From Leifsonia xyli subsp. cynodontis DSM 46306 (GTDB taxonomy: Bacteria; Actinomycetota; Actinomycetes; Actinomycetales; Microbacteriaceae): DNA of 64,000 bases. Made by a program: the position numbers and the translations under genes. The notes below the pieces were generated by a model, which saw nothing but the letters and a program-made list of their open reading frames with translations, made no database searches and had not been told where the DNA came from. Each line of letters begins with the position of its first letter. Positions within the stretch are counted from its first letter, which is position 1. The DNA is taken from contig NC_022438.1 of assembly GCF_000470775.1 (NCBI RefSeq), forward strand, positions 2,232,001-2,296,000, given 5' to 3'. Below are positions 58,904 to 64,000 of this stretch, piece by piece.

Positions 58904-60336
58904 ATGGCAATGGCGCACAAAGCTCCACACAGGATGGATCGGAACCACTACCTCTACCTCGCCGTCATCGTGGCGGTTGTCGCTGGCGCTGTCTTCGGCC
59001 TCACTGTCCCCGATCTCGCCAAGAGGCTCGCCCCGATCGGCACAGGGTTCATCGCCCTCATCCGCATGATGATCGCCCCGGTGATCTTCTGCACGATCGT
59101 CATCGGGGTCGGGTCCATTGCGAAGGCCGCCACCGTCGGAAAAATCGGAGGGCTGGCGCTCGGGTACTTCCTGGTGATGTCGACGCTCGCGCTCGGCATC
59201 GGCGTGCTGGTCGGCAATATCATCCATCCCGGTGAGGGACTCGACATCGCGGGTGCGACGTACACGGCGACCGCAAAGCCCGTCAGCACTCAGGATTTCG
59301 TGCTCGGAATCGTGCCGACCAGCCTGTTGTCACCGCTCGCATCCGGCAACGTGCTCCAGGTTCTGCTTGTCGCGCTCCTGACCAGCTTCGCGCTTCAGTC
59401 GCTCGGCGAGAGGGGCGCGCCCCTCCTCGCCGGTCTCAAGAACCTGCAAGCGCTCGTGTTCCGCATCCTGTCGATGATCCTCTGGCTGGCCCCGATCGGC
59501 GCGTTCGGCGCCATCGCGGGCGTGGTCGGATCGACCGGCTGGGCGGCCATCGTCAGCCTCGCGACCCTCATGGTCGCCTTCTACACAACCTGTGCGGTGT
59601 TCATCGTCGTCGTCCTCGGGCTGCTCCTCAAGCTCGTCACGGGAGTGAGCATCTTCAGACTCATGGGCTACCTCGGCCGCGAGTACCTCCTGATCGTCGG
59701 CATGTCTTCGTCAGAGGCCGCCCTGCCCCGCCTCATCGCCAAGATGGAGCACGTCGGAGTCTCCAAACCCGTTGTGGGCATCACAGTGCCGGCCGGCTAC
59801 TCGTTCAACCTCGACGGCACGGCGATCTACCTGACCATGGCGTCGCTCTTCATCGCCAATGGGCTGGGAACGCCGATGTCGATCCCCGAGCAGTTCGGGC
59901 TCCTCGCGTTCATGATCATCGCCTCGAAGGGGGCAGCCGGAGTCACCGGCGCCGGCATCGCCACGCTCGCCGCGGGCTTACAGACCTACCGGCCCGATCT
60001 GGTGAACGGCGTCGGCATCATCGTCGGCATCGACCGCTTCATGTCAGAGGCCCGCGCCGTGACGAACTTCACAGGCAACGCGGTGGCCCTCTGCTCATCG
60101 GCACCTGGACACGACAGGTGGACCATCAGCGCGTCGCTGAGGTGCTCGCGGGCCGCCTGCCCTTCGACGAGGCTCGTTTCACCGGTCGTCAAGAAACCGA
60201 GCCGCCCCAGCGACCGGTGAGCAGCGCGATGAACCAGTCGACGCGAACTGACGCCGGGGAAGCCCGCCAGATTCGCTGTTGCGGAATCTCATCTGTGGCC
60301 AGTCCAGTGGCGGTGACGGACAGCGATGATTCCTGA
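58904..60336 (+). pseudogene. dctA: C4-dicarboxylate:cation symporter, frameshifted near the C-terminus
   Basis: DAACS-family uptake protein for succinate, fumarate and malate. ATG 58904 gives MAMAHKAPHRMDRNHYLYLA, eight helices and two hairpins, with the family motifs SSSEAALPRLIAKME, TVPAGYSFNLDGTAIYLTMA and GVGIIVGIDRFMSEARAVTN. After NFTGNAVA the frame shifts near 60088; the native tail LLIGTWTRQVDHQRVAEVLA continues in another frame to about 60336. Most of the transport core is intact, so residual activity cannot be excluded. Confidence 0.82.
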
Positions 60337-61689
60337 GGCGAGGAGCAGGAGCGCGGCGAGAGGGCCGAGGAGTCCGATCGTCGAGCCTGTCGCTGCAAGG
60401 TCTCCTGTGGCGACGGCCAGCGGGGCCGGGGACGAGATCGAGGGTGCTGGTGTCGGTGGGGTCGGGGGCGGTGGCGTCGGCGTCGCGATCGTGATGGTGG
60501 CCGGTGTCGTTGTCGCGGTGCCGAGGGCGTTGGCGAACACTGCCCGATACGTCTGGCTCGTCCGGATCGGGTTTGTCTTGTACTGGGGCGCTGTCGCGTC
60601 CGGGATGTCCGCCCAGTTTCCGTCGGGTGTTCGGCTCTGCCAGCGAACGGTGGGGGTTTCGTCGCCGTCGGCGGCTGCTGTCAGTGTGAGCGAGTCTCCG
60701 GGACTCACGGTCTGGGAAGCCGGGTTCTCCGTGACGACCGGGGCCTTGCCGAAGGTGAAGCTCCCAGCGGTGAGGCTCTTCCGCTCTCCGAACTGCGTGT
60801 AGGAGACGGAGAGGGAGACGGTGCCGCTCCGATGCGCGGGAGATGTGACCGTCCACGTCTTCCCACCCTGACTGCTCACAGCAGTGCCGGGAAGCGAACC
60901 GAAAAGGACGCCGGTCACCTCCACTCCGGCGGCGACCTCGACGGGGGTGCGAGCGTTGGCGGTGTCGCCCCTGCCGAGCTGACCGTAATCGTTGTCGCCC
61001 CAGGCATAGGTATCGCCATCCTGACCACGGGCGTAGGCCGACCCGCTTCCTCCAGCGACAGAGGCGAACCTCACCCCGGCCGGGACCGCGACGGTTACCG
61101 GGGCGTGAGCGTTGGCGGTGCCACCCGTCCCGAGCTGACCATAGTCGTTGTCGCCCCAGGCATACGTCTTGCCGTCATCCCCCAGCGCATAGGCAGAGAG
61201 GCTCCCCGCAGAGACGGTGGTGAACCTCACGCCAGCAGGAAGGGCGACGGCGACCGGAGCATGAGCATCGAGAGTCGTGCCCGTGCCGAGCTGACCGTAG
61301 CCGTTGAATCCCCAAGCGTACGTCTTACCGTCATCGCCCACGGCGTAGGCCGACGGGCCGGCGGCGGAGACAGCGGTGAAGCTCACCCCGGCCGGAGCCG
61401 TGACTTTGACCGGAGCATGAGCATCGACGGTCGTGCCGGTCCCGAGCTGACCGTATTCGTTGTCGCCCCAGGCGTACACAGCGCCATCGTCGCCCAGCGC
61501 ATAGACGGACGAGGTTCCCGCGGAGACAGCGGTGAACGTCACCCCCACGGGGCCGATCCGAAGACGGGTGCCGCCAGCGGTCGGACCGGCATCGGGGGTG
61601 GGTGTCGCGGCCGCGACGGGGTTCGCGCCGAGGGAGAGAGCAACGGAGACGCCGACAGCGGCGAACAGAGAGATCAGGGTCTTTTTCAT
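60289..61689 (-). CDS. Secreted RCC1-repeat surface protein
   Basis: A 466-residue exported protein. Signal peptide MKKTLISLFAAVGVSVALSL at ATG 61689, with GGAG about seven bases before. Four RCC1-like repeats (about residues 45-250; each contains YAWGDNxYGQLGTG) form most of a beta-propeller. Then an IPT-like segment, an Ig-like domain (PASQTVSPGDSLTLTAAADG) with WQSRTPDGNW, a Pro/Thr linker, and a C-terminal LAATGSTIGLLGPLAALLLL helix with RHRH tail: an LPxTG-like sorting signal with LAATG. A related protein is at 63472-64000. Confidence 0.85.
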   Translation of the reverse strand: MKKTLISLFAAVGVSVALSLGANPVAAATPTPDAGPTAGGTRLRIGPVGVTFTAVSAGTSSVYALGDDGAVYAWGDNEYGQLGTGTTVDAHAPVKVTAPAGVSFTAVSAAGPSAYAVGDDGKTYAWGFNGYGQLGTGTTLDAHAPVAVALPAGVRFTTVSAGSLSAYALGDDGKTYAWGDNDYGQLGTGGTANAHAPVTVAVPAGVRFASVAGGSGSAYARGQDGDTYAWGDNDYGQLGRGDTANARTPVEVAAGVEVTGVLFGSLPGTAVSSQGGKTWTVTSPAHRSGTVSLSVSYTQFGERKSLTAGSFTFGKAPVVTENPASQTVSPGDSLTLTAAADGDETPTVRWQSRTPDGNWADIPDATAPQYKTNPIRTSQTYRAVFANALGTATTTPATITIATPTPPPPTPPTPAPSISSPAPLAVATGDLAATGSTIGLLGPLAALLLLASGIIAVRHRHWTGHR

Positions 61690-62077
61690 AGAGAGAGCTC
61701 CGGGGTCACAGCACGCAGATCCGTATCGCGAGTCGAGCGCGATTCGAGGCGGCTCAGTGCAGCTGAACAGTGCCAGCGGAACACCGAAAATCCGAAACGG
61801 GTTGGGAGAGAGGGACACAAGCAATCGAAACACTAGAGGACGAACCGCCGGAATGAGTGGTGCGGGACGCATTTAGGTGGCGCCGAAGTTCCCCTAGGCA
61901 TCGGGGGACATCCGTGCCGGCAGGTCAGGCCGCACCGATGAGCGACGACAGTCCCGGCCCTCTCGAGCGGCTCACGAAGCTCCGACGGGACGGCAGGAGC
62001 CCGTCGACCGCTCGAGGAAGTGCTGCGAGGGATTCTCGGCATGACCAAGACGGCCCTCCCCTCCCTGCGCAGCGCAG
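61690..62077. other. Gap with nested inverted repeat
   Basis: No gene supported in 388 bases. It holds the promoter and leader of the RCC1 gene at its left side. At 61962-62016 there are nested repeats: CTCGAGCGG...CCGCTCGAG (61962-61970, 62008-62016) enclosing GACGGG...CCCGTC (61984-61989, 62000-62005). This could be the terminator of the upstream signal-peptidase gene or a structured RNA. Confidence 0.5.
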
Positions 62078-62650
62078 TCAGGGAGAGGCGCTGTGTCCGC
62101 CAGAGCCGGAGCCGACCAGATCGAGGAGGCCGTCGAAACGGTCGTCGTCCATTTGGTGTGCCCAGCTTTCGTGAGTGGTTTCTTCCCCGGGTTCGTCGTC
62201 GACAGGAATCCAGTCGTAAGCGTGATCGAGGCGGGTTCCCGCGATGAGGACGATCGCGGCGATAGCGAGGAGCGCGAAGAAGAGGTAATTGTGCTCGGTG
62301 AAGGCTTTCACCGGGATGCCGATCCCGGAGACACGGAGCACTCCGACGCCGTGGACCGTGTTCGCGGTGACCTGTGAGGAGTCGGAGCGGGCGTTCGCGT
62401 CGCCTTTGGTGGTCAGGGTGTCGCCCTGGATCTTCACCAGCCGATGCAACCGCAACCGGCCGGCATGGTCGGGGTCGTCGAACTGGACCACCTGCCCCGC
62501 CCGGAGCTGATCGGCCGACACCGGACGCACGACGGCGAGATCCCCCGCCGCGATCCCCGGCGACATGGAGTCCGACATCACCGTGGTGGCGTGCCAGCCG
62601 ATCGCGAACGGAGCGATCACCCACACCAGCAAGCCGACCAGGTACCACAC
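62078..62650 (-). CDS. SipW-like signal peptidase I
   Basis: Membrane peptidase of the archaeal/ER-like S26B class, 190 residues. First helix YLVGLLVWVIAPFAIGW, catalytic Ser in VMSDSMSPGIAAGDLAVV, His in LRLHRLVKI replacing the bacterial Lys, Asp in TTKGDANARSD, and a second helix LFFALLAIAAIVLIAG. Bacillus SipW of this class processes TasA. Start taken as GTG 62650; the codons before it in another frame (VARVITANVCRR) look protein-like, so a frameshift near the start is possible. It lies between the TasA-like and RCC1 genes. Confidence 0.82.
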   Translation of the reverse strand: MWYLVGLLVWVIAPFAIGWHATTVMSDSMSPGIAAGDLAVVRPVSADQLRAGQVVQFDDPDHAGRLRLHRLVKIQGDTLTTKGDANARSDSSQVTANTVHGVGVLRVSGIGIPVKAFTEHNYLFFALLAIAAIVLIAGTRLDHAYDWIPVDDEPGEETTHESWAHQMDDDRFDGLLDLVGSGSGGHSASP

Positions 62651-62778
62651 GGTTACGTCTGCAGACGTTCGCTGTGATCACACGGGCGACCACCTCACCC
62701 CGAGAGACGCGTCTCGCGCCGGGGAGTGCTGAGCGTGGATGTCCTGGGGAGGGCTCGAGCGATACCTGGTGGATCATC

Positions 62779-63405
62779 TCAGCTCGCCGCCGAAGGCTGG
62801 ATCTCCCAGGTGAGATCCGCAGAGAGCGTCTTGCCCTGAACAGGGTTGGGAGCGCTCGCACTGAACGTCCAGGTGATCTGGTAAGTCTTCGTCGTCGCGC
62901 TGGTCGGCTTCCAGTTTCCGACGCCGGTCGAGTAGGAGGTGTCCTGCGTCAGGAACTTCCCGAGGCTGTCGTTGTAGACGGTCCCGTTCTGATCGGGAGT
63001 GAACGTGCCGCCCGTCAGCGACCCCTCCACGATGGTGACCGTGAAGTACTGAGCGATCGACGAGAGATCCGACGCGTTCGTCGCGTAGGCCTTGACCCCT
63101 CCGGTGATACCGGCGCCATTGGTGATCGTGATCGTGTTGCTGGCGGATTGACCGGGAACGATGTTGGTCGGCGTGAACAGTGGGGTGGTCACGTTGGACG
63201 TGAGGCTCAAACTCGCCGTCTTCCACGAGTTTCCGGTGTTCGAGACCGAAGAGCTGAACGCCGAGTACGACGCCTGGGACACCGAGAAGCCGCTCACCGC
63301 GAGCGCGGCCACGACGGCAGCGGCGCGAAAGATGCGTGCGCGCCGCGACAGGCGAACCTTCTTCTGCAGGAGACGACCGTCACGGCGGGTTTTGAAAGCT
63401 TTCAT
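62779..63405 (-). CDS. TasA/camelysin-like SipW-dependent secreted protein
   Basis: A 208-residue exported protein. Basic N-terminus and hydrophobic core (ARIFRAAAVVAALAVSGFSV) followed by SQASYSAFSSSVSNTGNSW, matching the start of the M73/CalY/TasA family that SipW-type peptidases cleave. The mature part is beta-rich, with PGQSASNTITITNGAG and YQITWTFSASAPNPVQGKTL. TasA forms biofilm fibres in Bacillus; a fibre role here is inferred from the adjacent SipW gene. ATG 63405. Confidence 0.8.
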   Translation of the reverse strand: MKAFKTRRDGRLLQKKVRLSRRARIFRAAAVVAALAVSGFSVSQASYSAFSSSVSNTGNSWKTASLSLTSNVTTPLFTPTNIVPGQSASNTITITNGAGITGGVKAYATNASDLSSIAQYFTVTIVEGSLTGGTFTPDQNGTVYNDSLGKFLTQDTSYSTGVGNWKPTSATTKTYQITWTFSASAPNPVQGKTLSADLTWEIQPSAAS

Positions 63406-63471
63406 TTGTGAATTCCTTAACTATTTGGATGGATGGTTGTTGACGTCGATGGGTCAGAGCTTGTGTTTCGT

Positions 63472-64000
63472 TCAGGTGGTGTATGCGAATCCTCCGGAAT
63501 AAGTGAGAGTGGGTCCGGGAGCGCCGGACTTGGTCTGTGTGGTCACGGTGATATCGGTCGCACCGGCGGCATGGGCGGGCGTGGTGAAGATCACAGTGAG
63601 TTCGGGGCAATCCGCCATGACGATATCGGCGGCGGCGCTGCCTCCCACGGCGACCCCGGTGGCTTTGCCCACGGTCCTGTCGGCTGCTTTCACCTGCACC
63701 GGGGCGAGGGAGTTCACGGTGGTGCCCTCGCCCAGCTGCCCGTAGAGGTTGTATCCCCACGCCCAGACAGCGCCGCGGGAGGCGAGGGCGAGGGTGTGGT
63801 CGAAACCGTCGGCGAGAGCGGCGATGGTCTTGCCCTCGAGCCCCTGCACCGGAGTGCCGGAGTCCGCGGCGACGCCATTGCCCAGCTGACCTTGTTTGCC
63901 GTACCCCCAGTCCCAGACCGTCCCATCGGAGGCCAACACCGTGCTGCGATTGCCGCCCGCAGCGATCGCCGCGATGGTCTTCCCCTCGAGACCCTTCACC
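63472..64000 (-). CDS. RCC1-repeat protein, partial
   Basis: The C-terminal 175 or so residues of a gene that continues beyond the right edge. It contains at least two RCC1-like repeats (VLASDGTVWDWGYGKQGQLG and ALASRGAVWAWGYNLYGQLG) and an IPT-like domain ending (CPELTVIFTTPAHAAGATDI) with the final TGA at 63472. It lacks the Ig domain and sorting signal of the 60289 protein, so it is probably released or bound otherwise. It precedes the TasA-like gene by 66 bases on the same strand. Confidence 0.82.
   Translation of the reverse strand, partial: VKGLEGKTIAAIAAGGNRSTVLASDGTVWDWGYGKQGQLGNGVAADSGTPVQGLEGKTIAALADGFDHTLALASRGAVWAWGYNLYGQLGEGTTVNSLAPVQVKAADRTVGKATGVAVGGSAAADIVMADCPELTVIFTTPAHAAGATDITVTTQTKSGAPGPTLTYSGGFAYTT

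Noticed and set aside
61860..62080. Possible small gene between the RCC1 and signal-peptidase genes
   Set aside because: Open frames there lack ribosome sites and are Arg/Ser/Pro-rich; they look non-coding.

Overview
The window is high-GC actinobacterial chromosome. Gene content (split lysC with an internal start, dnaX-recR, pta-ackA with a P-loop Pta, SRP RNA and tRNA-Ser, rplJ-rplL, DUF4190 protein, actinobacterial Rhs genes) fits Microbacteriaceae. The very large number of freshly broken genes, together with IS481- and IS30-type insertion sequences, points to a Leifsonia xyli-like, plant-associated organism in reductive decay. That genus assignment is an inference from content, not a database match.

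Layout. (1) 1-5081: housekeeping run dnaX-recR and lysC-asd, all on the minus strand. (2) 5082-14946: a polymorphic-toxin locus on the minus strand. It has a secreted DNRLRE/LamG partner, a huge Rhs gene broken by three frameshifts and one stop, an intact C-terminal guanyl-specific RNase (barnase/RNase Sa fold) tip, and a barstar-type immunity gene starting one base after the Rhs stop. The tip and the immunity gene are clearly lower in GC than their surroundings. (3) 15108-19045: ackA-pta, a 17-bp perfect palindrome, SRP RNA and tRNA-Ser(GGA). (4) 19123-26993: small membrane genes, a kinase-like/PqqD protein, a degenerate IS30 element, a broken drug transporter, intact xylA with broken xylB, and a glycerate kinase remnant. 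(5) 27122-33628: a DUF1023-type hydrolase with a lipoprotein, a GT39/GT2 glycosyltransferase pair, and thioredoxin. (6) 33830-39348: secreted serine protease, metB, membrane acyltransferase-like protein, DtxR-type regulator, DUF4190 protein. (7) 39379-44098: a 17-bp tandem repeat beside a 21-bp perfect hairpin, an ABC exporter, and remnants of a sugar ABC importer with an intact LacI regulator.

(8) 44320-56455: a transporter gene cut in two by a foreign oxidoreductase fragment plus an IS481-type element (45705-46820). A second, inverted and coding-identical copy lies at 55360-56455, so about 8.5 kb (marR, rplJ-rplL, a hydrolase, an OmpR-type two-component system and a MacB-like exporter) sits between inverted IS copies. 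Both copies carry the same in-frame TGA in the transposase. (9) 56452-60336: a citrate/C4-dicarboxylate sensing and uptake unit (citA, citB, dctA) in which every gene is frameshifted, twice by short tandem duplications. (10) 60289-64000: a cell-surface cluster with two RCC1-repeat proteins, a SipW-like signal peptidase and a TasA/camelysin-like secreted protein.

About eighteen of roughly sixty-five genes are disrupted. The losses are concentrated in sugar and organic-acid uptake, secretion and mobile functions, while core information and central-metabolism genes are intact. The most distinctive systems are the Rhs-RNase/barstar pair, the SipW/TasA/RCC1 surface cluster, and a pair of uncharacterised small paralogous proteins (26772-26993 and 34978-35184).
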